A stretch of DNA of 64,000 nt from Deltaproteobacteria bacterium (GTDB lineage: Bacteria; Desulfobacterota; Binatia; UBA12015). The stretch spans positions 1 through 64,000 of the forward strand of contig JAJCZO010000336.1 of the NCBI GenBank assembly GCA_029262355.1. The letters run 5' to 3'. Below are positions 47,383 to 56,867 of this stretch, in pieces (the stretch's first letter is position 1; every line of letters starts with the position of its first letter). The notes beneath the pieces are model-generated. The model saw only the letters and a list, made by a program, of their open reading frames with translations, did no database searches and was not told the DNA's origin. Both the position numbers and the translations under genes were made by a program.

Positions 47383-49437
47383 CTACTTCGCCGCGACGCC
47401 GAAGAAGGGGCTCGTCCACGCGGCTCCGCCGCCTTCCTGAACGACACGGAGGTAGAGGTACTCGCCCTCGGCGAGTGCTGGCACCTCGGCAACCCCAGAG
47501 AGCTCCCGCCTACCGTCGCCCGGAATCGACGAGTGCGGCTTACCGCGGCGGATCACGTCGATGCGGTCGATCGGCCTCGTCCCCACGACGTTCCACGCGA
47601 GGCGCTGCGATTCGCCTTCGCCCGAGATTGGAACGTCCGAACCCATCGGCCGGCCGGCGAATGATGCTTGCACGAGTATCCTCGGGCCGTTCGTTGCGTA
47701 AGTGCGCCGCTGCCGTAGCGACTCGAGAAGCGCGCCCCGCGTGCGCGGCTCTGCGGCATCGGTCCAGACTGCGGCCACGCCCGACTTTCCTGCCGCGATC
47801 TGCGACAGGCCGGGATGTCCATCATGGCCGTCACTCCCACCTGTGAAACCCAGACGGTAATCGAGTTCGAGTGCGTCTCGCACGTAGTTTCCGGGCTTCG
47901 GATTGTAGATGGGCATCGGCGAATCCGGCGCTTCGCTGCTGCCGTGAACCGACGCGATCTCCGTGACCGGCTCGAGCTCCGGATCCGGTGGAATCGTCCA
48001 ATCGATCGGCACCGGGCCTCCCGCCGAGTGGTGGGCGATCGTCAGCACGGGCTTCCCTCGCAGGGCATCCCAGAGCTTTGGCGGCGTATCGAGGTCGGCC
48101 GCGAGGGAGCTCAGGACGCGCAGGTCGTCCTCGTCTTCGCCGAAGTGCACGACGTGGCGGTGGCCTTCCACCCAGTTGGTCCACTCGAAGCCGAGCAGCG
48201 CCACGAACCGCCCGGGCGCATCGAAGCGCCGGACGTCGGACACGGTCTGGTCCCAGAGCTCGGGGTTGGCGTCGAGAGCTTCGAGTCCCCAATGGTCGTG
48301 GTCGGTGATCGCAAGGAAGTCGAGCCCCGCCGCGTCTCGCCCGTACTCGAAGTACTCCGACGGGGTCGCCGAGCCGTCGGACAGCTGCGTGTGCCCTTGC
48401 AGGTCGCCCCACAGGAGCGTCGCACGTTGGCTCTCGTCGACCAGCATCGGATTGCTCTCGGCTTCGAGAGCCCGGAGCGCTCCGGCCCCGCCCGCCTTGC
48501 CCCGAACGCGGAAGATCCCCGGTTCGCGGACCGGCACCTCGATCGTACGGCGACCATCGTCGTCCGGCGTGAAGACGACGCTCTCAGGCAGGTCGAGGCC
48601 CTCGGCGTCGCCCTCGACCTCGATCCGCACCTCGCCTTGGAACGGGGCACCCATGTTGCCGGCCCGATCGAGCACCGCGACGGTGAGGGGTACCCTCTCG
48701 CCGGGCCGCGCAGTGCCCGGCAACGACAGATGAAGAACCCCCGGCGGTCCCGCTCGCACGTCCACGCCAGGAGAATGATCGATCAGCTTGCGCACGCCGT
48801 CGCCGTCCCCATCCACCGCCACCCAGAGCTTCGAGTCGCTCTCGGCGAACCGGTCGACCTTGGCTCCCGTTTCGCCTTCGCCGTACGCGATGTGGATCCG
48901 TTCGCCGGCGACCAGAGGCCGCCCCTGAATCTCAATGCCCAGAAGCTGCGGGCCGAGTGTCTTGGGAACGAGCGTGACGCCCTCGGCGTCCGTTCGGACC
49001 GCAGTGTACCCGGGCCCCGCCGGCTCGACGATCTGCGGCGTGTCCCAGCCCCAGAACGGGGAAACCTGCAAGAAGACCATCCCCCCCTTCGCCACGCCGA
49101 GTGGGCCGGCCTCATAGACCAGAGGGAAGCGCGACCGCTTGCTCGCGGTGACGACCGGGCGCGCTCCTTCCGCCTCGAAGCCCTCGATCCAGGCCCGACC
49201 ACCCCCGTCTGACGGGCTCCGCTTGGTTGCGAGGTCGGCCAACATCTCGGCCTTGATCTCCGGGTGTGCCCAGGAACGGGCCACCGTGGCAGCCGGCGAT
49301 GGAGCTGGAATCGGCGAAAGCGCGGCGGCCGGAGCGGCCGCCTCGTCCCTCGAACACGCCCCCCCCCAAAAGACGACAGCCAGCACCAGAAATACGGACA
49401 CGACAGGCGAGGCAGCGGGGCGTACGGCGGGCCGCAT
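47383..49437 (-). CDS. DUF3604/PHP-domain lipoprotein
   Basis: This 684-residue protein opens with a lipoprotein signal (SPVVSVFLVLAVVFWGGACS, lipobox GGAC). Beta-rich domains occupy about residues 60-340. A PHP-like metallohydrolase domain then shows LWGDLQGHTQLSDGS, ITDHDHWGLEAL, EWTNW, TIAHHSAGG, FTGGSDGHDGHPG and a C-terminal beta sandwich. The His/Asp set is that of DUF3604 and CehA-like phosphoesterases, placed on the periplasmic or outer surface. A phosphodiester or ester substrate is likely but unknown. Confidence 0.85.
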   Translation of the reverse strand: MRPAVRPAASPVVSVFLVLAVVFWGGACSRDEAAAPAAALSPIPAPSPAATVARSWAHPEIKAEMLADLATKRSPSDGGGRAWIEGFEAEGARPVVTASKRSRFPLVYEAGPLGVAKGGMVFLQVSPFWGWDTPQIVEPAGPGYTAVRTDAEGVTLVPKTLGPQLLGIEIQGRPLVAGERIHIAYGEGETGAKVDRFAESDSKLWVAVDGDGDGVRKLIDHSPGVDVRAGPPGVLHLSLPGTARPGERVPLTVAVLDRAGNMGAPFQGEVRIEVEGDAEGLDLPESVVFTPDDDGRRTIEVPVREPGIFRVRGKAGGAGALRALEAESNPMLVDESQRATLLWGDLQGHTQLSDGSATPSEYFEYGRDAAGLDFLAITDHDHWGLEALDANPELWDQTVSDVRRFDAPGRFVALLGFEWTNWVEGHRHVVHFGEDEDDLRVLSSLAADLDTPPKLWDALRGKPVLTIAHHSAGGPVPIDWTIPPDPELEPVTEIASVHGSSEAPDSPMPIYNPKPGNYVRDALELDYRLGFTGGSDGHDGHPGLSQIAAGKSGVAAVWTDAAEPRTRGALLESLRQRRTYATNGPRILVQASFAGRPMGSDVPISGEGESQRLAWNVVGTRPIDRIDVIRRGKPHSSIPGDGRRELSGVAEVPALAEGEYLYLRVVQEGGGAAWTSPFFGVAAK

Positions 49438-49604
49438 GAGATCCCTGCTAGCCTCTGCCGGGCGACAATGCGAACGACACCGGAGACGCCTTGAGCAATG
49501 GTCGCCCCTCTGAAAACACTGCGAATAATCCCGATTCGCGCCTCAACCGGTCGCCCCTGACGGACGAAGGTTCACACAAGAAGAACAAAGTCGGCGGGAG
49601 TTCC

Positions 49605-49632
49605 TTGATCGGACTTTCCCGTACTCTATGTT
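49605..49632 (+). promoter_or_regulatory. Sigma-70-like promoter candidate for the CAP gene
   Basis: TTGATC and TATGTT are 16 nt apart in a locally AT-rich stretch about 75 nt upstream of the CAP-protein start. Both boxes match the consensus at four of six positions. Confidence 0.35.
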
Positions 49633-49707
49633 TGGTTATTACTCGGGGGTGGGGAGCCGGTGCGCGAGCGCCGCTACAAGCCGAGAGGAAGGGTGGTTGA
49701 TGTGAGG

Positions 49708-50763
49708 ATGGGAAGGTACTCGTCCCAGGTCTACACGGGACTGGCTGCGGCCATGCTGTTGATATTGGCGCCGGAGGCTGACGCGGCAAACGGAGCCCGA
49801 TGCGGGAACCAGACGGGTGACGACGCAGCGATGGCCGGCGCGTGGGACGCGCTGACCCAGGCGTGCCCATGCGAGCCCGCAAGGACCGCGAAGTGGCGCC
49901 AGGAGCGCTCGGCGTTCGTCCGTTGCGCGCGAAACTTCGCGGGCGATGCCGCCAAGAGCGGCGTCATCCGCGGGCGCTGCCGCAATAACCTGGTGCAGGC
50001 CGCCAAACAGTCGACGTGCGCGCGGAAAAACAAGGCGGTGACATGCTGCAAGACGGCCAAGAACGGCAACGAGTCGTGCAGCGTCACCAAGACCGCAGGC
50101 AAGTGTAAACCAACCAATCAGCGATTCGCAGAAGTCGGGGAGACCGAGTCGTGTCTGGACGCCTGCGAGAATGTCGCGGGCCCGGCTTGCCTCACCGACT
50201 CCGAATGCGACGACGGCAATCCGTGCACGGACGACGCGTGTGACCCGACGGCCGGCTGCGAGAACGTCGTCGATCCGTTCTGCCAGTCCGGCGGCACGAG
50301 CGGCGGCGCGGGCGGCACCTCGTGCTCGGGCAATGGATCTTCGACTCATGGGCTCTCCGCGCAGGAGCTCGAGCTCGTCACGCGGATCAACAACTACCGC
50401 AAGGGTCCCAACATCACTCCGTGCAACTCGCTCAACCGGGCGGCACAGGATCACGCCAACGACATGCGCAACAAGAACTACTACGCGCACAAAGGAAAGA
50501 ACGGCTCGGAGTTCTGGGAGCGCGCGTGTAAGGCCGGCTACAAGAACGGCTGCGTACCGAACACCTGGATGGGCGAGATCATCACGGGCTGGGCTTCAAC
50601 GGCCGAAGCAGCTTTCAAGATGTGGAAGGGCTCGCCCGGTCACAACGCTCTGATGAAGGAGAAGCTCTACACCGTCGCCGGCATCGGCCACGCGTGCGGG
50701 GGCCCGTTGGGGCACTACTGGGTAATCGACTTCGCGGGAGCGAACGAAGCGAGCTGCAAGTAG
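49708..50763 (+). CDS. Secreted CAP-domain protein with cysteine-rich N-terminal module
   Basis: ATG 49708 begins a Sec signal (YTGLAAAMLLILAPEADA). The mature N-terminal part (about 26-190) has many cysteines, including CTDDACDPTAGC and CDDGNPC segments seen in delta-lineage surface proteins. A Ser/Gly linker follows, then a CAP/SCP domain (about 215-350) with ELELVTRINNYRKGPN, NRAAQDHANDM, NYYAHKG, MGEIITGWAS, GHNALMKE and HYWVIDFAG. The CAP His and Glu cavity residues are visible. Extracellular role is unknown. A 14-bp terminator follows the gene. Confidence 0.85.
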   Translation: MGRYSSQVYTGLAAAMLLILAPEADAANGARCGNQTGDDAAMAGAWDALTQACPCEPARTAKWRQERSAFVRCARNFAGDAAKSGVIRGRCRNNLVQAAKQSTCARKNKAVTCCKTAKNGNESCSVTKTAGKCKPTNQRFAEVGETESCLDACENVAGPACLTDSECDDGNPCTDDACDPTAGCENVVDPFCQSGGTSGGAGGTSCSGNGSSTHGLSAQELELVTRINNYRKGPNITPCNSLNRAAQDHANDMRNKNYYAHKGKNGSEFWERACKAGYKNGCVPNTWMGEIITGWASTAEAAFKMWKGSPGHNALMKEKLYTVAGIGHACGGPLGHYWVIDFAGANEASCK

Positions 50764-50783
50764 CGCAGCGAAGATCCTGCTCG

Positions 50784-50814
50784 AACGGGCGCCCCAGAAG
50801 CTGGGGCGCCCGTT
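50784..50814 (+). terminator. Strong intrinsic-terminator-like hairpin
   Basis: AACGGGCGCCCCAG and CTGGGGCGCCCGTT are perfect 14-bp arms around a 3-nt AAG loop, 21 nt after the CAP gene stop. A short CTGCGTTT tail follows. It separates the CAP gene from the deacylase operon. Confidence 0.8.
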
Positions 50815-50886
50815 CTGCGTTTGGCCCTTTCCACCCCGCCGAACCCGCTTGGCGGTCATGGACGGAATGCTAGGATCTGGGCCTCT

Positions 50887-52611
50887 ATGCTCGATCTACT
50901 CGTTCAAGGCGGAACCGTCGTCGATGGCACTGGTTCAAAGGGTGCTCGCGCCGACGTTGGAGTGAGAAACGGACGGATCGTGGCAACCGGAAAGATCGAC
51001 GAGGCCGCGACCCGCACCATTGACGCGAACGGCTTGGTCGTCTCGCCCGGCTTCGTAGACCCACACACCCACTACGACGCCCAGCTCTTCTGGGATCCGT
51101 TTGCCTCCCCCTCGAACCTCCACGGCGTGACGACGGTGATCGGCGGAAACTGCGGGTTTACGCTGGCCCCACTCGCGCCGGGCGACGCCGACTACATTCG
51201 CCAGATGATGGCCAAAGTCGAAGGCATGCCACTGGTTGCCCTGGAGAACGGCATCGACTGGGACTGGAGCTCGTTCGGTTCCTACCTCGATCGACTCGAC
51301 GGCAAGATCGGCATCAACGCGGGGTTCCTCGTCGGACACTGCGCACTGCGCCGGACCGTGATGCGTGACGCGGCGGTCGGGAACGACGCGACGCCCGAGC
51401 ACGTGCAGGCCATGGTCAAGCTTCTGCACGAGTCGCTCGAAGCGGGGGGTCTCGGCTTCTCCTCTTCGAAGGCCTACACGCACGAGGACGGCGACTCTCA
51501 GCCCGTGCCTTCTCGCGCTTCGAACCGTGAGGAAATCCTGGCGCTGACATCCGCGGTGCGCGACCACCCCGGCACCACGCTCGAGTTCATCATCGACGGC
51601 TGCCTCGGGAAGTTCAAAGAGGACGAGATCGACCTCATGGTCGAGATGTCCCTCACCGCCGGGCGTCCGCTGAATTGGAACGTGATGGGCGTGAACGCAA
51701 AGAACCGAAACTACGAGCATCAGCTTTCGGCCGGCACCCGCGCACGTGAGCGCGGCGGTCGCATCGTGGCGCTCACCATGCCCACGCTGGGCGGCCTCAA
51801 GATGAGCTTCCACGACTTCTGCGCTCTCTTCCTGATCCCGGGCTGGAGTGAAGTCATGAGCCTCCCGGTCCCCCAGCGCATCGAGAAGATGAAGGACCCC
51901 GCGGTGCGCAAGCAGATGGACGATCTGGCGTGCTCCAAGGATGCGGGCGTGCTGCGCGATCTGTCCCGGTGGGATTGCTACGAGATCGGCGAAACGTTCG
52001 CGCCAGAGAACGAGGGCCTGTTCGGCCGCGTGAGCGGAGACATCGCCAAGGAACGAGGGCAGAGCGCGCAGGACGCACTGTTCGACATCGTCATCGCCGA
52101 TGGACTTCGGACCGGACTGTGGCCCATCCCCGCAGACGACGACCCCGAGAGCTGGCAGGCGCGCACCGAAGTATGGCGCGACGAGCGCGCGCTGATCGGT
52201 GGCTCCGACGCGGGGGCGCACCTCGACCGAATGTGTGGCGCCCGGTATCCCTCGGCCTTCCTGGGAGACGTGGTGCGCGACCGTGGGCTCATCCCACTGG
52301 AGGAGGCGATCCATCTGATGACCGATGCCCCCGCGCGGCTGTTCGGGCTGCGCGAGCGCGGCCGCATCGCCGAGGGCTGGCACGCCGACCTCGTCCTGTT
52401 CGACCCTCAGGCCATCCAGGCCGGACCCATTCACACGCGGGCGGATCTCCCGGGCGGGACCGAGCGCCTTTTCTCCGAAGCACAGGGAGTGAAGCACGTG
52501 TTCGTAAACGGCGTCGAGGTCGTCTGCGATGGCAAGGAGACCGGGAACCTTCCCGGGACACTCTTGCGATCCGGGCGCGACACCGAGACGGTCGCGATCC
52601 CAGCCGGTTGA
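50887..52611 (+). CDS. N-acyl-D-amino-acid deacylase (amidohydrolase family 3)
   Basis: The protein of about 574 residues starts at ATG 50887 (MLDLLVQGGTVVDGTG). Amidohydrolase features are VSPGFVDPHTHYDAQLFWDP (HxH), GNCGFTLAPLAPGD, the metal/catalytic region around GHCALRRTVM, GGSDAGAHLDRMCG (catalytic Asp) and barrel return LVLFDPQAI. It hydrolyses N-acyl-D-amino acids or dipeptide-like amides with one or two Zn2+. It is 7 nt upstream of a D-cysteine-desulfhydrase-like gene, which suits catabolism of D-amino acids. It is a paralogue of the truncated gene at base 1. Confidence 0.9.
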   Translation: MLDLLVQGGTVVDGTGSKGARADVGVRNGRIVATGKIDEAATRTIDANGLVVSPGFVDPHTHYDAQLFWDPFASPSNLHGVTTVIGGNCGFTLAPLAPGDADYIRQMMAKVEGMPLVALENGIDWDWSSFGSYLDRLDGKIGINAGFLVGHCALRRTVMRDAAVGNDATPEHVQAMVKLLHESLEAGGLGFSSSKAYTHEDGDSQPVPSRASNREEILALTSAVRDHPGTTLEFIIDGCLGKFKEDEIDLMVEMSLTAGRPLNWNVMGVNAKNRNYEHQLSAGTRARERGGRIVALTMPTLGGLKMSFHDFCALFLIPGWSEVMSLPVPQRIEKMKDPAVRKQMDDLACSKDAGVLRDLSRWDCYEIGETFAPENEGLFGRVSGDIAKERGQSAQDALFDIVIADGLRTGLWPIPADDDPESWQARTEVWRDERALIGGSDAGAHLDRMCGARYPSAFLGDVVRDRGLIPLEEAIHLMTDAPARLFGLRERGRIAEGWHADLVLFDPQAIQAGPIHTRADLPGGTERLFSEAQGVKHVFVNGVEVVCDGKETGNLPGTLLRSGRDTETVAIPAG

Positions 52612-52618
52612 CCACCCG

Positions 52619-53611
52619 ATGACTGCCCGGTTCGACGTCAATCGCTTCCCCCGAATCGCGCTCGGGCACGGGCCGACGCCGCTCGAGCCACTCGAGCGGC
52701 TCTCCAAGCACCTCGGCGGAGCCTCGCTGTGGGTAAAGCGTGATGACTGCACCGGACTCGCGCTCGGTGGCAACAAGGTCCGGAAACTCGAGTACCTCCT
52801 GGCCGAGGCCATCGAGGCGGGCGCCGACACGGTCATCACGGTGGGTGGCGTGCAGTCCAATCACGCCCGTCAGACCGCTGCGGGGGCGGCCCGACTGGGT
52901 CTACGGTGCGAGCTCGTGCTCCCGCGCCTCGTAGACCGCGACGATTCCCTCTACGAAACCAATGGGAACTTACTGCTCGATCACCTCCTCGGCGCACACG
53001 TTCACGTCGTCGCCGACAGCGAGGCCGCGTCCGCACGGGTCGTAGAGCTCATCGAGGACACCTCCCGTCGGGGCGGCAAGGCAGCGTTCTTTCCGAGTGG
53101 AGGATCGACCGCCACGGGCGCGCTGGGCTACGTGCGCGCCGGCCTCGAGCTGCTCGAGCAATGCGAAGCCGAGCGCATCGACCCGAGGCGCATCGTGGTC
53201 GCCACCAGCACCGGCGGCACTCTGGCGGGCCTGCTCACCGGGCTCGCCCTCCACAACAGCCCGATCCAGATTTCCGGGGTTGCCGTCTACGACGACGCGG
53301 CCGCGACCCGCGAGCGGGTTCTCGCTCTGGCCGGCGAAACCGCCGCACTCTGCGAGTCACCACCGCCGAGCGAAGACCGGGTTCACATCATCGGTGACCA
53401 GCTTGGCTCCGCCTACGGACAGCCGACACGAGCCATGCGCGAAGCTCTCGAGCTCTGCGCGCGGCTGGAAGGACTCGTGCTCGACCCCGTATACAGCGGC
53501 AAGGCGATGGCCGGACTGATCGACCTCGTGAGGCGCGAAGAACTCGCCCCGTCCGACACTGCCATCTTCTGGCACACGGGCGGAGCGCCAGCGCTCTTCG
53601 CTTACGGCTGA
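52619..53611 (+). CDS. D-cysteine desulfhydrase/ACC-deaminase-family PLP enzyme
   Basis: This 330-residue fold-type II PLP enzyme has the Schiff-base lysine K53 in ALGGNKVRKLEYLL, GGVQSNHARQTAA for the substrate carboxylate, and a Gly-rich phosphate cup (TSTGGTLAGLLTG). The family splits D-cysteine to pyruvate, H2S and NH3, or deaminates related D-amino acids or ACC. The D-aminoacylase directly upstream would supply free D-amino acids, supporting a D-specific role. The start ATG 52619 leaves a 7-nt gap to the upstream stop. D-cysteine versus ACC specificity is not resolved. Confidence 0.85.
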   Translation: MTARFDVNRFPRIALGHGPTPLEPLERLSKHLGGASLWVKRDDCTGLALGGNKVRKLEYLLAEAIEAGADTVITVGGVQSNHARQTAAGAARLGLRCELVLPRLVDRDDSLYETNGNLLLDHLLGAHVHVVADSEAASARVVELIEDTSRRGGKAAFFPSGGSTATGALGYVRAGLELLEQCEAERIDPRRIVVATSTGGTLAGLLTGLALHNSPIQISGVAVYDDAAATRERVLALAGETAALCESPPPSEDRVHIIGDQLGSAYGQPTRAMREALELCARLEGLVLDPVYSGKAMAGLIDLVRREELAPSDTAIFWHTGGAPALFAYG

Positions 53612-53645
53612 GCCCGAAGTGGCCAGAGCGCTCGTGTCCCGCGGG

Positions 53646-55079
53646 CTAGCTCGGTGGGCGACGATCCGCCCACGGCAGGAGTCCCTCGAGTTCCGCTGCG
53701 ATCTCGATCAGCATGTCCTCGCGCCCGTACGGGGCGACGACGTGCGCACCGACCGGCAGCCCGTCGGCGGTCCAGTGCACGGGTATCGAGATTCCCGGCT
53801 GGCCGGTGAGGTTGAAGTTCATCGTGTAGGCGCCGTACGGCGCGGCCTTCGCAAATGGCGCGAATGGCTCCTCCCTGCTTCCCGCGAGCTCACCGATTCT
53901 TGGCGGGAGCGCCGCGCTGGTCGGCGTGAGCAGAAGATCGAAGCCGGACTCCCACCACGTGGCGACCTTGCGGCCGAAGCGATGGACGGTGTCCACGGCC
54001 TCGAGATACTTCGCCGCGCTGTAGTCGCCCGCCGCCTGGGCCATTGCCCAGGTCAGCGGCTCCACGTCGTTTTCCGTGACCGCGCGACCAACCTTCTTCC
54101 CAAACGCCTCCAAGGCGAATGCGACCGACGACGCCACGATCGTAACGTACGCGGACACGGCGGTCGGGTCGTCGAGAGCGTCGGGGTACGAGATCTCGAC
54201 CGTGTGGCCCTCCGCCTCCAGAGCACGTGCGGCCTTCTCCGCCGCCTGAACACACTCGGGGTGCACCTCCATCGCGCGCGGCCCCGAGACCATCAGGCCG
54301 ATCCGACGACGCTCCCCCGGACGCACGAACGTCGCAAACTTCTGCGCGGGCGCCGGCGCCGCGTAGGGGTCGCCGGGCATCCGCCCCGAGACCGCGTCGA
54401 GAACGGCCGCCGTATCGCGGACGCTGCGCGACACGATGTGCTCGGCCGAAAACCCGGCCCAACGCTCTCCGGCCCCGGGCCCGAACGAGTTGCGGCCACG
54501 GGTCGGCTTCAGTCCGACGAGCCCGCAGTGGGACGCCGGAATGCGAATGGATCCACCCCCGTCACTCGCATGAGCGACCGACACGATCCCTGCGGCGACG
54601 GCGGCAGCCGACCCACCGCTCGACCCGCCCGGCGAATGGCCGAGGTTCCAGGGGTTCCGACTCGGCCCGAAGATTGCGGGCTCGGTCACAGGCATGAGCC
54701 CGAGCTCTGGTGTGTTCGTTCGCCCCAGGAAGCAGAAACCGGCAGCTCGGAGCTTGGCTGTGAAGTACGAATCCTCGGGCTCGATCCATCCAGCATCTTT
54801 GAGGAACTTGAGACCGCCGTAGAACGGATCGCCCTGAGACTGCCCGCCGAGGTCCTTCAGAAGGAACGGCACGCCGCGAAACGGGCCGTCCGCAAGGTCC
54901 GGGTCGGCAGCCTGACGGCGCGCCTTTTCGAGGGTCGGAATCACGACGGCGTTCAGCTTTGGATCCAGCGCCTCGATCTGGGCGATCGCCGCATCCACCA
55001 GCTCGGTCGGGCTCACGTCGCCACGGCGCACCAGGTCGGCCTGGCCGGTCGCATCCATCCATCGAATCTCTGAGTTCAT
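53646..55079 (-). CDS. Amidase (amidase signature family)
   Basis: This 477-residue protein carries the amidase signature. The Ser-Ser-Lys triad is formed by K75 (FLLKDLGG), S153 ([12 protein letters not shown]) and nucleophile S177 ([20 protein letters not shown]). Length is usual. It hydrolyses an amide to carboxylate and ammonia in the cytosol. It does not sit in a gatCAB context and lacks the glutamine-transfer partners, so a catabolic amidase is preferred. It is divergent from the thiolase operon across an 85-nt gap containing a long palindrome. Confidence 0.9.
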   Translation of the reverse strand: MNSEIRWMDATGQADLVRRGDVSPTELVDAAIAQIEALDPKLNAVVIPTLEKARRQAADPDLADGPFRGVPFLLKDLGGQSQGDPFYGGLKFLKDAGWIEPEDSYFTAKLRAAGFCFLGRTNTPELGLMPVTEPAIFGPSRNPWNLGHSPGGSSGGSAAAVAAGIVSVAHASDGGGSIRIPASHCGLVGLKPTRGRNSFGPGAGERWAGFSAEHIVSRSVRDTAAVLDAVSGRMPGDPYAAPAPAQKFATFVRPGERRRIGLMVSGPRAMEVHPECVQAAEKAARALEAEGHTVEISYPDALDDPTAVSAYVTIVASSVAFALEAFGKKVGRAVTENDVEPLTWAMAQAAGDYSAAKYLEAVDTVHRFGRKVATWWESGFDLLLTPTSAALPPRIGELAGSREEPFAPFAKAAPYGAYTMNFNLTGQPGISIPVHWTADGLPVGAHVVAPYGREDMLIEIAAELEGLLPWADRRPPS

Positions 55080-55113
55080 AGGGCCCGGAGTATAGGCACG
55101 CCGCCGTGGAGGC

Positions 55114-55135
55114 CGGAAACCCCTTGGGGTTTCCG
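55114..55135. promoter_or_regulatory. 22-bp palindromic operator candidate
   Basis: CGGAAACCCC and GGGGTTTCCG are perfect 10-bp arms around TT, located between the divergent amidase and thiolase genes. Symmetry and position suit binding of a dimeric repressor controlling both promoters. No regulator gene is adjacent. Confidence 0.55.
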
Positions 55136-55164
55136 CGCACAGGCGAGACCGCTATTCGACACGC

Positions 55165-56343
55165 ATGGGAGAAGCCACGATCGTCGCCGGCGCGCGCACC
55201 GCCATTGGAACGGCCCGCAAGGGCTCCCTTACCCAGGTCACCGCCTACGATCTCGGAAAGTGGGCGGTCGAGGAGGCGCACCGCCGCTCCGGCGTTCCCG
55301 CGAACGACATCGAGGATCTCATCCTCGGCGAGTCGCTCCAGGGCGGCGGGGACATCGCTCGCCACGCCGCCGTAGAGCTCGGGCTCACCGGCATTCCGGG
55401 CGTCGCGATGAACCGACACTGCGCTTCGGGACTCAGCGCCGTGCAAGCAGCGGCCGCCAGCATCCGGGCCGGAATGGACAAGGTCGTGATTGCCGGCGGC
55501 ACCGAGAGCATCTCGACGTTTCCGATGATGACAAAGCGGATGCCGGGCCAAGCCGAACCGCAGATGTGGATGCCGCCGAGCCACCCCGAGACTGCCGACG
55601 CACCCGCCTTCGACATGTCGATCACGGTGGGGTGGAACACCGCCAAGCTCGCGGACGTGAGCCGCGAGGCGATGGACGACTGGGCGTATCACTCGCACCA
55701 GCGCGCAGCCGCGGCTTCCTCCTCGGGGCGCTTCAAGGATGAGATCTTCCCCATCCAGATTCCCGACGGGCAGGGCGGTACCAAGACGTTCGAGGTGGAC
55801 GAGCATCCCCGGCCCGGCACGACACTCGAGAAGCTCGCCAGCCTGAAGCCGCTGCATCCAGAGATTGAGGGATTCAGCATCACGCCAGGCAATTCGTCGG
55901 GGATCAACGACGGCGCCGCAGCGGTCGTGCTGGTCGACGGTGACTACGCCAAGGCGCATGGTCTCGCGGCCAAGGCCACGGTAAAGGCCTGGGCTTCGGT
56001 CGGTGTCGACCCGACGCGCACGGGACTCGCACCAACCCTCGCCATCCCCAAGGCGCTCGAGCGTGCCGGCCTCTCGGTGGGCGACGTCGATCTCTTCGAG
56101 ATCAACGAGGCGTTCTGCTCGATGGCCGTCGCCACCACGCGCATCCTCGGCATCGACCACGACAAGGTGAACGTGAGCGGCAGCGGTTGTGGCCTCGGCC
56201 ACCCCGTCGCGTGCACCGGTGCCCGCATGGTCGTGACGATGGTGCACGAGCTCGGCCGCCGCGGCGGCGGCATCGGCGTGGTCAGCATGTGCGCCGGCGG
56301 CGGGATGGGCTCTGCGGCGGTGCTCGAGGTTCGGCCAGCCTGA
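55165..56343 (+). CDS. Thiolase / acetyl-CoA acetyltransferase
   Basis: This 392-residue thiolase has the acyl-accepting Cys86 in NRHCASGLSAVQ, NEAFCSMA in the loop before the C-terminal domain, His346 in GSGCGLGHPVACTGARM and the second catalytic Cys376 in SMCAGGGMGS. It condenses or cleaves acyl-CoAs in fatty-acid degradation or acetoacetyl-CoA formation. It is the first gene of a three-gene operon with a GNAT and an aldo/keto reductase, so a degradative pathway is likely. Chain-length preference is unknown. Confidence 0.93.
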   Translation: MGEATIVAGARTAIGTARKGSLTQVTAYDLGKWAVEEAHRRSGVPANDIEDLILGESLQGGGDIARHAAVELGLTGIPGVAMNRHCASGLSAVQAAAASIRAGMDKVVIAGGTESISTFPMMTKRMPGQAEPQMWMPPSHPETADAPAFDMSITVGWNTAKLADVSREAMDDWAYHSHQRAAAASSSGRFKDEIFPIQIPDGQGGTKTFEVDEHPRPGTTLEKLASLKPLHPEIEGFSITPGNSSGINDGAAAVVLVDGDYAKAHGLAAKATVKAWASVGVDPTRTGLAPTLAIPKALERAGLSVGDVDLFEINEAFCSMAVATTRILGIDHDKVNVSGSGCGLGHPVACTGARMVVTMVHELGRRGGGIGVVSMCAGGGMGSAAVLEVRPA

Positions 56344-56354
56344 GCGCCGGGGCG

Positions 56355-56867
56355 ATGCCGGACAGCCGGATACGAACGGCAACACTCGCCGATCTCCCGC
56401 GACTGACGGCGGTCTACAACCACTACGTCCGCGAGACACCGATCACGTTCGACATCCAAGAGTGGTCGGTCGAGCGTCGTCGAGCGGAGTGGTTCGAGCA
56501 CTACGCGGAGACGGGGCGGCACCAGCTCCTCGTGGCGGAGAACGGCGGCGAGGTGTGCGGCTACGCGTCGTCGAGCCAGTTCCGGGGCAAAGAGGCGTAT
56601 GACACGACGGTCGAGATCTCGGTCTACCTCGCCCCGGAATCGACCGGTCGCGGACTGGGCCGCGCCCTGTACGCCGCGCTCCTCGACCGTCTTCGGAACG
56701 AAGACGTTCACCGCGCACTCGCCGGCATCACGATCCCCAACGAACCGAGTCTCGCGCTCCACCGGCGCTTCGGCTTCACCGAGGTCGCCCACTTTACGCA
56801 AACCGGTCGTAAGCAGAGTCGCTACTGGGACGTGGTCTGGCTGGAAAAGAAGATGGAGAACTCATGA
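56355..56867 (+). CDS. GNAT N-acetyltransferase, phosphinothricin-acetyltransferase-like
   Basis: This 170-residue protein has PAT-family features: IRTATLADLPRLTAVYNHYV at the start, EISVYLAPESTGRGLGRALY with the Q/RxxGxG/A acetyl-CoA loop (TGRGLG), and IPNEPSLALHRRFGFTEVAHF. It transfers an acetyl group to an amine, perhaps a toxic amino acid analogue. Its stop overlaps the next start (ATGA), placing it in the thiolase operon. Confidence 0.87.
   Translation: MPDSRIRTATLADLPRLTAVYNHYVRETPITFDIQEWSVERRRAEWFEHYAETGRHQLLVAENGGEVCGYASSSQFRGKEAYDTTVEISVYLAPESTGRGLGRALYAALLDRLRNEDVHRALAGITIPNEPSLALHRRFGFTEVAHFTQTGRKQSRYWDVVWLEKKMENS

Noticed and set aside
50935-52860. 641-residue open frame on the minus strand
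   Set aside because: Antisense to the deacylase and PLP-enzyme genes, which carry clear family motifs.
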